Source of the DNA: Geobacteraceae bacterium
Lineage (GTDB): Bacteria; Desulfobacterota; Desulfuromonadia; Geobacterales; Geobacteraceae
Direction: 5' to 3'
DNA length: 64,000 nucleotides
NCBI GenBank assembly: GCA_029975275.1
Contig: JARKPN010000139.1
Coordinates: forward strand, 1 to 64,000
A model generated the notes under the pieces. That model ran no database searches, had not been told where the DNA came from, and saw only the letters and a program-made list of their open reading frames with translations. The position numbers and the translations under genes were made by a program. Positions 54,868 to 63,870 of this stretch are shown one piece after another; the stretch's first letter is position 1, and each line of letters begins with the position of its first letter.

Positions 54868-56286
54868 ATGATCCTGTCTCAGCTTCGAAAAAGGTGGTCA
54901 CAATCCGCATCCGCCTCTCCGGCATCGAAGAAGAGGATCGCATCCCTGGTGATTTTTACGCTGGTTTTCTGCGTTGCGGCCGGTATAGCCGCTTTCGGAG
55001 GTTTCGGGGACGACGACGGGCCGGGCGGTGCCACGTCCGGAACCGAAAACCTCGAAACAGTCCTGTCCAAGGACGTCCGGCCCGCGGAAGAGTTTCCGAT
55101 AATGAAAGGGGGAACGGTTTACCTGATCCCCTCCTCCGGTCAATCCAACTCCATAGGCGCCGGCAGCGGGCCGGTCAAGCCTGCTCCGCCGGCCCACGGA
55201 AATCTGTTCGCAATCCAGGGCGGACGGAAAATGACCGGACTTTCGGAGCCGACCATTTCGGCCGTCGATCCATACAGGAAAGAGTCTCACGTCACGGCCA
55301 TGGGAAGGATGTTCGAGGGGAAGGCGACCTCGAAAAACGGCAGACGCGCCTATGTGTTTTCCAGCCACGGCATCGGTGGAATGCGGTTCTCGGCCCTCAT
55401 GAAGGGAGGGAGCACCGGAAGCTACGAAGATATCCTGAAAACCGTTTCCCTGGTAAAGGACGCCGCCGCCAGGGCCGGGGCCACCCTCATCGTGCCCTAT
55501 CTGGCGTTCATCCATGGAGAGAGCGACGCGGCTCTCAAGGTAGCGTCTTCGTACCATGAGAATCTGAACGACTATGCGGCAAGCCTGAACAGGGACATCC
55601 CCGAGATCACCGCCCAGAAGGAACCTGTGCGGTTGGTCATCAGCCAGGTTTCCAGCGGGCCGGGGTATTACTCGATGACGAAAAGCTGGAACCATTTGTG
55701 GCAGGTTAAACAAAGCCAGTGGCTCATGAGCCGGCTCAACCCCACTATCGTCCTTGCCGGGCCCACCTACCAGTTTCCTCTGGTAAAGGGGAAGCTGGGT
55801 CTGCATTTCACGAATGCGGGGTACGAGATGCTCGGCGAGATGATGGGAAAGGTCATGAGGCGCATGTCCGGGACCGGAAGGAAATGGGTGCCGCTTTCGC
55901 CGAAGTCCGTCAGGAAGGAGGACGGTGACGTGGTGATAGCGTTTCATGTCCCGGTGCGACCGCTAAGGTGGGACCGAACCATAACCGCCCCTGATCGCGG
56001 ATTCGAACTGTCTGACAAAGCAGGGAGAGTAAATCTGAAATCGATCTCCTTGCGGGATGAGGAGGTGGTTCTGCGACCCGCCCGTCAGCTCCGAGGGAAG
56101 GTCCGTGTCAGGTACGGGTATCGGACGTATGCCGGAAATCCGGCCGGCGGCGGTGCCCTGACCGACAGCGACAACACGGCTTCGCCGAACGGATTCAGTC
56201 TGCGCAATTATTGCGTTCTCTTCGAGATGACCCAGTCGCGGAAAACCCTCAATCCCCGGGATAGAGCTCGTAAAATAAGGAAGTAA
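54868..56286 (+). CDS. membrane-anchored SGNH/sialate O-acetylesterase-like protein
   Basis: 472 residues. The N-terminal signal anchor is at about 23-44 (IASLVIFTLVFCVAAGIAAF). The extracytoplasmic part has the SASA-type nucleophile motif GQSN (S93), a block HGESD near 216 and a catalytic His in GLHFTNAGY (H313), so it is probably an esterase removing O-acetyl groups from a surface glycan. The C-terminal 130 residues look like a beta-rich accessory domain. ATG 54868 has no clear ribosome site. It sits between the two aldolase copies, so it was probably acquired by insertion. Confidence 0.82.
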   Translation: MILSQLRKRWSQSASASPASKKRIASLVIFTLVFCVAAGIAAFGGFGDDDGPGGATSGTENLETVLSKDVRPAEEFPIMKGGTVYLIPSSGQSNSIGAGSGPVKPAPPAHGNLFAIQGGRKMTGLSEPTISAVDPYRKESHVTAMGRMFEGKATSKNGRRAYVFSSHGIGGMRFSALMKGGSTGSYEDILKTVSLVKDAAARAGATLIVPYLAFIHGESDAALKVASSYHENLNDYAASLNRDIPEITAQKEPVRLVISQVSSGPGYYSMTKSWNHLWQVKQSQWLMSRLNPTIVLAGPTYQFPLVKGKLGLHFTNAGYEMLGEMMGKVMRRMSGTGRKWVPLSPKSVRKEDGDVVIAFHVPVRPLRWDRTITAPDRGFELSDKAGRVNLKSISLRDEEVVLRPARQLRGKVRVRYGYRTYAGNPAGGGALTDSDNTASPNGFSLRNYCVLFEMTQSRKTLNPRDRARKIRK

Positions 56287-56348
56287 GGAGAAGCTCCGAA
56301 TCCTCGGGCACCATCCGGCAATCAGCGGTCGTCTCCATGCCGGTCCTC

Positions 56349-56999
56349 TCAGGCCCGCCCCTTCCTGCCGTACACGGCGAATTTCTCCACCACCCGCTCC
56401 ATCTCGTCGTCCGGCAGGATGACCGGATCGCCGATGCATTTGGCCTGGTAGTAGATCCGGGCCACCAGTTCGATCTCCTCTGCCACGTTAAAGGCGGCGG
56501 CCAGGTCGGGGCCCACGGTCACCAGGCCGTGGTTGGCAAGCAGCACCGCGTTGCAGTTGCCGATTGTCCCGGCCACGTTGGCCGCCAGCTCCGGAGTACC
56601 GAAGGTGGCGTAGGGGGCCAGGGGCACCTTGAGCCCGGAAAATGCCACCAGGTAGTGGACAGCCGGGATCTCCCAGTTGAGGCAGGCCATGGTGGTGGCG
56701 TAGACCGAGTGGGTGTGGACCACGGCCCGGACATCGGGCCGCTTCCGGTAGAGGGCCAGATGGAAATCCAGCTCACTGGAGGGCTTCCGCTCTCCATCAA
56801 CTCGCGCGCCGTCTCCATCGACCAGCGGGACGTCGGCGGGCTCCATCCCGGCATATTCGATGCCGCTCGGACTGATGGCGATCAGTCCCTGCTCGCGACT
56901 GACGATGCTCAAATTGCCGCCCGTACCGGTGGTAAGCCCGGCGGCCAGCATCCTGTTCCCGAAACGGACTATCTCGCTTCTCTCTTTCCGCATCAGCAT
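56349..56999 (-). CDS. class II aldolase/adducin family protein (FucA-like)
   Basis: 216-residue zinc-dependent aldolase-fold enzyme of the L-fuculose-phosphate aldolase group. The substrate and phosphate loop TGTGGNLSIVSRE, the zinc ligands in VVHTHSVYAT and a third His in LLANHGLVTVG are all present. ATG 56999 (MLMRKE) follows GGGAG. The longer frame from 57032 is unlikely. Possible substrates are fuculose-, rhamnulose- or ribulose-phosphate or methylthioribulose-phosphate, and no sugar operon lies nearby to decide. Convergent with the SGNH gene. Confidence 0.92.
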   Translation of the reverse strand: MLMRKERSEIVRFGNRMLAAGLTTGTGGNLSIVSREQGLIAISPSGIEYAGMEPADVPLVDGDGARVDGERKPSSELDFHLALYRKRPDVRAVVHTHSVYATTMACLNWEIPAVHYLVAFSGLKVPLAPYATFGTPELAANVAGTIGNCNAVLLANHGLVTVGPDLAAAFNVAEEIELVARIYYQAKCIGDPVILPDDEMERVVEKFAVYGRKGRA

Positions 57000-57250
57000 G
57001 CAATGACTCCCATTATGCCGCAATTGTGACAACCTGAACCCGTGACGCCTGAACGCCGAGACGAGCAGAATGCCGGGGCTTCATCGTCGCCGACGGCTGT
57101 TTCACACCTGCTACGCCGGATCAACTTCGTCGGACTGCCTCATCCCGCGGGAATGCAGAAAACCGAGGTGTTCCGCGCAGGCGATGGCGCGAAGGCGCCA
57201 CGGGTTCAGGTGGCAACGACTCACACTGATACATGGGCGATATCGTACTG

Positions 57251-58654
57251 TCAACGAGAATCCCGGCCGTCTCCGGGGAGCTCGGGCACGGTTTCCCTGA
57301 CCGGCGGTTCACGGGGTGTCGGGGAGGAGCACCGGTCGGTCAGGATGAGCATGCTCCCCAGCTTGTCCAGGAGCGGTCCGGTGGCCAGTGGAAGCTCGGC
57401 GCCTGGCGTCAGGGTGCTGATGATGGATTTGCCGACCACCTGCCTGACGCTGCCGCTGTCAGCTTTTTTTACGCTGACGCCCCACAGGGCGTGAAACACC
57501 AGCGGCCTTTCGTTCAGGCTTCCGACGTACAGCATGATATGGCCGTTCAGATGGAGCAGGGTCAGGAACGGCACGCCGTTTTCCATAATAAAACGTTCCT
57601 TTTCGGACGGATCCAGTCTGGAGAGAGAGATCCTTTTCCCGGAGGTGATCTGGTTGTAGGAGCCTCTCGGCAGCCTGATGCCGAACGGCATATAGAAATC
57701 CCGCAGCAGCGCGGAACAGTCCCTCCCCTGGTACAGCTCCCCCCAGCCGTACGATATGCCGATCAACTCATTACCGACCAGGGCGATGTTCTCCCCGTCG
57801 AACTCCAGCGGGAACCTCCTCACCGCAGCCTTCGGTAGCCTTGCTAAGACCTCCCGCGCCTCACGGCTTCCGGAAGCAGCTGCAACCGATACCACAAAGC
57901 CGTCCCTGTCCTCCCCGATGATCGGCAACAGCGTGCCGAATCTGGCCGGTTGAGGCACCAGCCCCTCCCCCTCCCGAATCGTGGTGAAATCCTTTACGAT
58001 TACCAGCAGCGGCTTTCCCATCCACCTGGCTGCCAGGCCTTCATCAACGTACGCGATATCACGCTGCTGAACCCAGCCGTTGGCATCGGCGGTCTCGGCA
58101 AAGACCCAGATGCCGTCCCGGGAAACATGCAGCACCCTGACGGGCTCGTTCAGTTTGAGTCCGGCATTCTGGAGCCTGTCGAAGGGAAAGTCGTCAGACT
58201 TTACCAAAAACGGTCTCGATGTGGGGAGCACCCTCAGGGAGGTGGGGACGATGGCCAGTGCCGCCTGCTTCATGGAAGGGAAGCGATCCAGGTCGCAGTT
58301 GGCCAGCAGTTGTTCCAGGTCCTTGCCTGGGACCTTTCGCTTGTTCTCGCCGTACCATTCTCGCTGGGCGTGCTCTCTCATGGTCGTCACGGTCCTGGCG
58401 AGATCGGAGAGCGGCGCGTCCCCCGTCCAGGGAGAATAGTAATGCATAAGGAATTCGTTCAGAAAGGACTGTCGGCAGGCGGCATCCGGAGCGCTGCCGG
58501 GACGGAGCCGGATGCCGCCGAAGTGCTGGGGCAGGTTCCGCACGTCCGCGATCTCATAATCGACGGGGATATCCGCAACCTCGGGCGGCTGCCCGAGGGC
58601 TGGGCAGACGGACAGCAGCACGGTCAGCAGTGTCAGGGAGAATATTCTGGGCAT
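57251..58654 (-). CDS. exported SH3-domain NlpC/P60 cysteine peptidase
   Basis: 467-residue peptidoglycan hydrolase candidate. The signal peptide is at 1-20 (LTLLTVLLSVCPALG). The N-terminal helical region is followed by two SH3b-like domains (about 140-290). The C40 peptidase part has the catalytic Cys in GRDCSALLRDF (about 312) and His in GHIMLYVG (about 371). ATG 58654 has GGAG 9 bases upstream. The ATG at 58663 overlaps that site. It belongs to the SH3b-NlpC/P60 type found in proteobacteria. The gap 57000-57250 upstream of the aldolase holds no gene. Confidence 0.9.
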   Translation of the reverse strand: MPRIFSLTLLTVLLSVCPALGQPPEVADIPVDYEIADVRNLPQHFGGIRLRPGSAPDAACRQSFLNEFLMHYYSPWTGDAPLSDLARTVTTMREHAQREWYGENKRKVPGKDLEQLLANCDLDRFPSMKQAALAIVPTSLRVLPTSRPFLVKSDDFPFDRLQNAGLKLNEPVRVLHVSRDGIWVFAETADANGWVQQRDIAYVDEGLAARWMGKPLLVIVKDFTTIREGEGLVPQPARFGTLLPIIGEDRDGFVVSVAAASGSREAREVLARLPKAAVRRFPLEFDGENIALVGNELIGISYGWGELYQGRDCSALLRDFYMPFGIRLPRGSYNQITSGKRISLSRLDPSEKERFIMENGVPFLTLLHLNGHIMLYVGSLNERPLVFHALWGVSVKKADSGSVRQVVGKSIISTLTPGAELPLATGPLLDKLGSMLILTDRCSSPTPREPPVRETVPELPGDGRDSR

Positions 58655-58682
58655 GGGATTCATCTCCGTGGCAAAGGCTTCA

Positions 58683-59264
58683 TCATCCGGCGGCGATAAT
58701 TTCCTGTCGGCGGAAGCAGTCGACGCTGTGGTCGTTGACCAGCCCGGTGGCCTGCATGTGGGCATAGACTATGGTCGGCCCCATGAACGTGAAGCCCCGC
58801 TGCCTGAGGTCCCGGGAGAGGAGTTCGGCCTCCGGCGAGGTGGTCGGATAATCGGCCAGGGTATGGATGACGTTGACCCTGGGCCGGCCGTCCACGAAGC
58901 GCCAGATATAGTCGCAGAAGCTGCCGAACTCCTCCCGAACGCGGAGAAAGGCGCGGGCGTTGTTTATGGCCGAGGCAATCTTGGCCCGGTTGCGGATGAT
59001 GGAGGCGTCCGCAAGCAGGAGGGCCTGCCTGGTCTCGTCGAACCGGGCCACCTTTTCGGGGTCGAACCCCTCGAAGGCGCGGCGGTACCCCTCCCGTCTG
59101 CGGAGGATGGTGTACCAGGAGAGCCCGGCCTGGGCCGCCTCCAGGGTGAGGAACTCGAACATGGTCCGGTCGTCGCGCACCGGCACTCCCCACTCGGTAT
59201 CGTGGTAGGCCACATAGTCGGGCTTGCCGGGATCTACCCAGGGACAGCGCACGAGATCGTCCAT
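58683..59264 (-). CDS. tag: 3-methyladenine DNA glycosylase I
   Basis: 193-residue base-excision enzyme removing 3-methyladenine. It starts with RCPWVDPGKPDYVAYHDTEWGVP, then FEFLTLEAAQAGLSW and the zinc-binding C-terminal VNDHSVDCFRR, all Tag signatures. ATG 59264 is preferred over the adjacent GTG 59267. It starts 6 bases after the small membrane protein stop, so the two are co-transcribed. Confidence 0.95.
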   Translation of the reverse strand: MDDLVRCPWVDPGKPDYVAYHDTEWGVPVRDDRTMFEFLTLEAAQAGLSWYTILRRREGYRRAFEGFDPEKVARFDETRQALLLADASIIRNRAKIASAINNARAFLRVREEFGSFCDYIWRFVDGRPRVNVIHTLADYPTTSPEAELLSRDLRQRGFTFMGPTIVYAHMQATGLVNDHSVDCFRRQEIIAAG

Positions 59265-59270
59265 CACGTC

Positions 59271-59477
59271 TCAGCGCCCCTTCCCGCGCCGACCCAGCAC
59301 CAGCAGCGCCAGGGGGACGGTGGATGCCGCGCCGATGAGAAACAGGGGCCAGCCCGCCGCAGTGCGCTGTTTCCTGCTGAGCCGACCGGCCAGCAGCAGG
59401 GCCGCTCCGGCTCCCAGGGCGACGCGGGTGCCGGCGATGGCGGCAAGCTCGGGTAGGGTCAGAGTGGTGGTTTTCAT
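59271..59477 (-). CDS. small two-helix membrane protein
   Basis: 68 residues with predicted membrane helices at about 13-31 and 41-62 separated by the basic turn RLSRKQR, and a basic tail RRGKGR. GGAGGCAGCC precedes ATG 59477. No family recognised. It is co-transcribed with tag. Reality is supported by the strong ribosome site and GC-rich third positions. Confidence 0.7.
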   Translation of the reverse strand: MKTTTLTLPELAAIAGTRVALGAGAALLLAGRLSRKQRTAAGWPLFLIGAASTVPLALLVLGRRGKGR

Positions 59478-59676
59478 GGCTGCCTCCTGATTTCTTTAAC
59501 TACACACTCTCTGTATTTCTTACCTTCCCCGCCGGCCGGTGTCAACGCTTCTAATCTGTTTTCATACCGTAAACTGCGCTTGGGGCCGTGCTTTGACCGG
59601 GTTTTTATCTTGATTAATTCATGACCCTTCCCTATAATTCATTGTTTCTTCAAACACCTGTTCCGGAGCGCCGTGC

Positions 59677-60321
59677 ATGGCCTTTTTCATTACATTCGAG
59701 GGGATCGAGGGGTGCGGCAAGACCACCCAGGAAGCGCGCCTGGCCGAGACCCTTGCGGAACGGGGCTATCCGGTGGTCGTTACGCGGGAGCCGGGGGGGT
59801 GCGCTATTGCCGAACAGATCCGCGCCATCCTGCTGGATGCCGAAAACCGCGCCCTTGTGCCCCTGGCCGAGCTCCTCCTCTACGCGGCCGCCCGTGCCCA
59901 GCACGTGGAGGAGGTCATCCGGCCGGCCCTGGACTCGGGCAAGATCGTGATCTGCGACCGCTTCACGGACGCTACCGCCGCCTACCAGGGCTATGGACGA
60001 TCCCTGGACCTGGACCTGATAGACAGGCTGAACCGTCTGGCCACCGGCGGGTTCAGCCCGGACCTGACCATCCTGCTCGACTGCCCCGAGGAAGTGGGCC
60101 TGTCCCGTGCAATGGCACGGATCAACTCGGCAGAGGGTGGGGTGAGGGAGGAGCGGTTCGAACAGGAATCGATCGCCTTTCATCGCATGGTACGCCGGGG
60201 CTATCTCCGCCTGGCCGCAGCCGAGCCGGAACGCTTCGTGGTATTGGACGGAACCCGCGGCATCGAGGAGACGGCCGCGGCCGTGACGGAAACGGTTATC
60301 ACCAGGATACCGAGGGGTTAG
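59677..60321 (+). CDS. tmk: thymidylate kinase
   Basis: 214-residue enzyme phosphorylating dTMP to dTDP. P-loop GIEGCGKTT (residues 8-16), the REPGG motif, DRFTDATAAYQGYGR and a lid region are present. GGAGCG precedes ATG 59677. It begins the tmk-holB-ricT-metG unit (3-base gap to holB), a conserved arrangement. Confidence 0.96.
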   Translation: MAFFITFEGIEGCGKTTQEARLAETLAERGYPVVVTREPGGCAIAEQIRAILLDAENRALVPLAELLLYAAARAQHVEEVIRPALDSGKIVICDRFTDATAAYQGYGRSLDLDLIDRLNRLATGGFSPDLTILLDCPEEVGLSRAMARINSAEGGVREERFEQESIAFHRMVRRGYLRLAAAEPERFVVLDGTRGIEETAAAVTETVITRIPRG

Positions 60322-60324
60322 ACC

Positions 60325-61287
60325 ATGCCCTTCTCGCAAGTCATCGGCCACGATCGGGTTATCGCCATTCTCAGGCGCTCCCTGGCGGCCGACAGGATAT
60401 CGCACGCCTACCTGTTCCACGGCGTGGACGGCTGCGGCATGAAGGAGACCGCCCTGGCCATGGTGGAGGCAGTGTTCTGCGGGACCGGCGGGGGATGCGG
60501 CGACTGTCCGTCGTGCCGCAAGGTGGCCGGAGAGCGGCATCCCGATCTGCACGTTGTGAGACCCGACGGCGCCTTCATCAAGATCGACCAGATCAGGGAA
60601 CTGCAGAAAGACCTCTCCTACCGCCCCTTCGAGGCGCGCAAGAAGGCGTGCATCATCGAGGAGGCGGAACGGATGAACCCGGCGGCGGCCAACGCCTTCC
60701 TCAAGACCCTGGAGGAGCCCCCGGGCGACGCGCTCCTGCTGCTCCTGACCACTCACCTGGAGGGGATCCTGCCGACCATCATCTCCCGCTGCCAGCAGCT
60801 CCGCTTCCCGCCGCTCCCGTCGGAGACCCTGTCGGCCCATCTCAGGGAGAGTGGCGCGGAGGAGGAAGAGGCGCGCATCGCGGCCGCCCTGGCCGGCGGA
60901 AGCCTGGAGAAGGCCCGGGAGGCGCTGGCCGGGGATCGGCTGCAATCGCGCAGGCTCCTGCTGGAGCGGATCTGCTCCCTCTCCAGCAAGGACATCATAC
61001 CCCTGTTCTCCGCCGCCGAGGAGCTGGCCCGTGACAAGGAGAGCGCCATCGAGATGGTCGAGCTGCTGCAGCTCTTCTGGCGCGACGTCCTGCTGGTGGG
61101 AACGGGGAGCCGGGGGGTTACCAACAGTGACCTGCTGCCGCTGCTGCACAGGGCGGCGGAACGGAGCACCCCCGAACAGACCGTGGAAAAGCTCGACCGG
61201 ATTTCGCGGGTCCGCCAGGCCCTGGCGAGAAACGCAAACCCGCGGCTGGCCGCCGAGGTCCTGTTCATGGAGCTGGCGGACGGATGA
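60325..61287 (+). CDS. holB: DNA polymerase III delta-prime subunit
   Basis: 320-residue clamp-loader subunit. The AAA+ core begins FSQVIGHDRVIAIL. Its P-loop is degenerate (GVDGCGMKET, with the Lys displaced by one), in keeping with delta-prime being a stator that does not hydrolyse ATP. The zinc module CGDCPSC with an upstream Cys is intact, and the sensor TLEEPP region is present. Follows tmk directly. Confidence 0.94.
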   Translation: MPFSQVIGHDRVIAILRRSLAADRISHAYLFHGVDGCGMKETALAMVEAVFCGTGGGCGDCPSCRKVAGERHPDLHVVRPDGAFIKIDQIRELQKDLSYRPFEARKKACIIEEAERMNPAAANAFLKTLEEPPGDALLLLLTTHLEGILPTIISRCQQLRFPPLPSETLSAHLRESGAEEEEARIAAALAGGSLEKAREALAGDRLQSRRLLLERICSLSSKDIIPLFSAAEELARDKESAIEMVELLQLFWRDVLLVGTGSRGVTNSDLLPLLHRAAERSTPEQTVEKLDRISRVRQALARNANPRLAAEVLFMELADG

Positions 61288-61333
61288 GTTTTGTGACCTT
61301 AACATAAATGGGGGCTACCCCCGGAGGAAGTTA

Positions 61334-62272
61334 GTGGCAAGAATCGTGAAACTGCAGTTTCAGACCGCCGGCAAGCTGTACGACTTCATCGCCGGCGATC
61401 TCGATATACGGAAAGACGAACGGGTCATTGTGGAGACCGAGCGTGGAAAGAGCATCGGCCTCGTGGTCAAGGGGCCGCTGGAAGTGGACGACCGGGAGCT
61501 TCCCGAGGGGATCAAGCCGGTGCTGCGCAAGGTCCGGCCCGAAGACCTGGAATCGGCCGAGAGAAACCGCGCCAAGGAGAAAGAGGCCTTTGCCTTCTGT
61601 CTCCGGAGGATCAAGGAGCGCGGCATGGAGATGAAGCTGGTCAAGGTCGAGTACCTGTTCGACGGCAGCAAGGCCATTTTCTACTTCACGGCCGACGGCA
61701 GGATCGATTTCCGCGAGCTGGTCAAGGACCTGGCCCACGCGTTCCACACCCGGATAGAGATGCGGCAGATCGGGGTCAGGGACGAGGCCGGAATGGTGGG
61801 GGGCATCGGGATCTGCGGCAGGGAGCTCTGCTGTGCGTCGTTCCTGCGCGAGTTCGAGCCGGTTTCGGTCAAGATGGCAAAGGAGCAGAACCTGGCCCTG
61901 AACCCGACCAAGATCTCGGGTCAGTGCGGCAGACTGCTCTGCTGTCTGTCCTACGAGTTCGAAACCTACTGCACGCTCCGCAAGTGCCTCCCCAAGTGCG
62001 GCAAGCGGGTCAGGTGCGGCCAGGTCGAGGGAGAGGTGGTCAAGCTGAACATCCTGGACGGCACGGTGACGGTCAGGACCGACGACGCCCACGAGGTCGT
62101 CGTACCGGGCTCCGAAATAACGCAGGAAAACACCTCGGACCGGCACAAGAAACCTGCCGGGGACGGCTCCGAGTCAAAGCAGCGGAAACAACAGCGGGGA
62201 CAGCAGCGCCAGGAATCGCACCCATCGGGCAGAGGGCGCCAGGAATCCGGGGAAAAAAAGGAGAAGAAATGA
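61334..62272 (+). CDS. ricT: PSP1-domain protein RicT (YaaT-like)
   Basis: 312-residue cytoplasmic protein from GTG 61334, preceded by GGAGGAAG. The PSP1 core has IVETERGKSIGLVV and GGIGICGRELCC, then GQCGRLLCCLSYE and a CLPKCGKRV cluster. The conserved cysteines are those proposed to hold Fe-S clusters in the RicAFT complex that aids RNA processing. The last 50 residues are a Lys/Gln/Ser-rich disordered tail. RicA and RicF are not in the window. It overlaps metG by ATGA. Confidence 0.92.
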   Translation: MARIVKLQFQTAGKLYDFIAGDLDIRKDERVIVETERGKSIGLVVKGPLEVDDRELPEGIKPVLRKVRPEDLESAERNRAKEKEAFAFCLRRIKERGMEMKLVKVEYLFDGSKAIFYFTADGRIDFRELVKDLAHAFHTRIEMRQIGVRDEAGMVGGIGICGRELCCASFLREFEPVSVKMAKEQNLALNPTKISGQCGRLLCCLSYEFETYCTLRKCLPKCGKRVRCGQVEGEVVKLNILDGTVTVRTDDAHEVVVPGSEITQENTSDRHKKPAGDGSESKQRKQQRGQQRQESHPSGRGRQESGEKKEKK

Positions 62273-63798
62273 GCCGAAACTTTTACGTGACGACCCCCAT
62301 TTACTACGTGAACGACGTCCCCCACCTGGGGCACGCCTACACCACGCTGGCGGCCGACGTCCTCACCCGCTACCGGAAACTGAAGGGCGATAAAGTCTTT
62401 TTTCTCACCGGCACCGACGAGCACGGCCAGAAGGTGGAAAAGGCGGCCAACGCGACGGGCGAGACCCCGCTGGAGCTGGCGGACCGGGTGGTGAAACGGT
62501 TCCAGTCCCTCTGGGAGAAGCTGGGCATCGACTTCACCGATTTCATCCGGACCACCCAGGAGCGGCACAAAAAGGGGGTCTCCGAGCTCTTCTCCCGGGT
62601 CATGGCAAAGGGGGACATCTACCTGGGAGAGTACGAGGACTGGTACTGCACCCCGTGCGAGACCTTCTGGACCGAGACCCAGCTCATCGACTTCAAGTGC
62701 CCCGACTGCAACCGGCCCACGGAAAAACTCAAGGAGGAATCCTACTTTTTCCGCATGAGCAAGTACCAGGACGCCCTGCTGGCGCACATCGAGGCCAACC
62801 CCGACTTTATCCAGCCCAAGAGCCGGCGCAACGAGATCATCTCCTTCGTCAGGGAGGGGCTGCGCGACCTGTCCGTCTCCCGGACCTCGTTCACCTGGGG
62901 GATCCCGGTGCCGGGCAACGAGAAGCACGTCATCTACGTCTGGTTCGACGCCCTGGCCAACTACATCACCGCCCTCGGCTACCCGGACGAGACCGCCGAC
63001 TTCACCGACTTCTGGCCGGCAGACGTCCACCTGATCGGCAAGGACATCCTCAGGTTCCACGCCGTCTACTGGCCCACCTTCCTGATGGCGGCCGGACTCC
63101 CCATCCCCCGCAAGGTGTTCGCCCACGGCTGGTGGACCGTCGAAGGACAGAAGATGAGCAAGAGCCTCCAGAACGTGGTGGAGCCCAACATGCTCATCGA
63201 CAGGTACGGAGTCGACGCGGTGCGCTACTTTCTGATGCGCGAAGTCCCCTTCGGGCTGGACGGCGACTTCTCCCATGCGGCCATGGTCCACCGGATCAAC
63301 TCGGACCTGGCCAACGACCTGGGGAACCTGCTGAACCGGTCCACTGCCATGATGAACAAGTATTTCGGCGGTGTGGTGGAGGAACCAGGGGAGTTCACCG
63401 GTACGGACCTGGCGTACCGGGAGAAGACCGAAACCCTGGCCGGCCTGCTGGACTCCTGCCTGGATGACCTGGCGTTCAGCAAGGCTCTCCAGGTCATCTG
63501 GGAGGTGATATCGGCCGGCAACAAGTACATCGACGAGACCGCGCCCTGGACCCTGGCCAAGGATCCGGCACAGCGCGGCAGGCTCGCCACGGTCATGTAC
63601 TGCATCCTGGAGTCCCAGCGGGTCGTATTCCACCTGCTCTTCCCCTTCATGCCAGACACCTGCCGCAAGGGGCTGTCCTACCTGGGGTGGGAGGAGCCGG
63701 TCTCCGAGCGGGGAATTGCCTGGGGCGGCCTGCGGCCGGGAACGAAGACAGCGAAGGCGGAACCGCTCTTCCCGAGGATCGAGGAAAAGGGAGAGTAG
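62269..63798 (+). CDS. metG: methionyl-tRNA synthetase
   Basis: 509-residue class I synthetase that charges both initiator and elongator tRNA-Met. HIGH appears as HLGH (about 18-21), a zinc knuckle is formed by CTPC (about 127) and CPDC (about 144), and KMSKS lies near 295. It is the short form without the C-terminal EMAP/Trbp111 tRNA-binding domain. ATG 62269 overlaps the ricT stop. Last gene of the tmk unit. Confidence 0.96.
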   Translation: MSRNFYVTTPIYYVNDVPHLGHAYTTLAADVLTRYRKLKGDKVFFLTGTDEHGQKVEKAANATGETPLELADRVVKRFQSLWEKLGIDFTDFIRTTQERHKKGVSELFSRVMAKGDIYLGEYEDWYCTPCETFWTETQLIDFKCPDCNRPTEKLKEESYFFRMSKYQDALLAHIEANPDFIQPKSRRNEIISFVREGLRDLSVSRTSFTWGIPVPGNEKHVIYVWFDALANYITALGYPDETADFTDFWPADVHLIGKDILRFHAVYWPTFLMAAGLPIPRKVFAHGWWTVEGQKMSKSLQNVVEPNMLIDRYGVDAVRYFLMREVPFGLDGDFSHAAMVHRINSDLANDLGNLLNRSTAMMNKYFGGVVEEPGEFTGTDLAYREKTETLAGLLDSCLDDLAFSKALQVIWEVISAGNKYIDETAPWTLAKDPAQRGRLATVMYCILESQRVVFHLLFPFMPDTCRKGLSYLGWEEPVSERGIAWGGLRPGTKTAKAEPLFPRIEEKGE

Positions 63799-63826
63799 GA
63801 CCTTTTTCCGCTTGCACGAGCGTGAT

Positions 63827-63870
63827 GCGAAAAGGCCCGGGATATCGCTTCCCGGGCCTTTTCGCGTTTT
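63827..63870. terminator. strong bidirectional terminator after metG
   Basis: Fifteen-base near-perfect stem GCGAAAAGGCCCGGG / CCCGGGCCTTTTCGC with an 8-9 base loop. On the plus strand it is followed by GTTTTC. It separates metG from the convergent gene at the window end. Confidence 0.85.
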
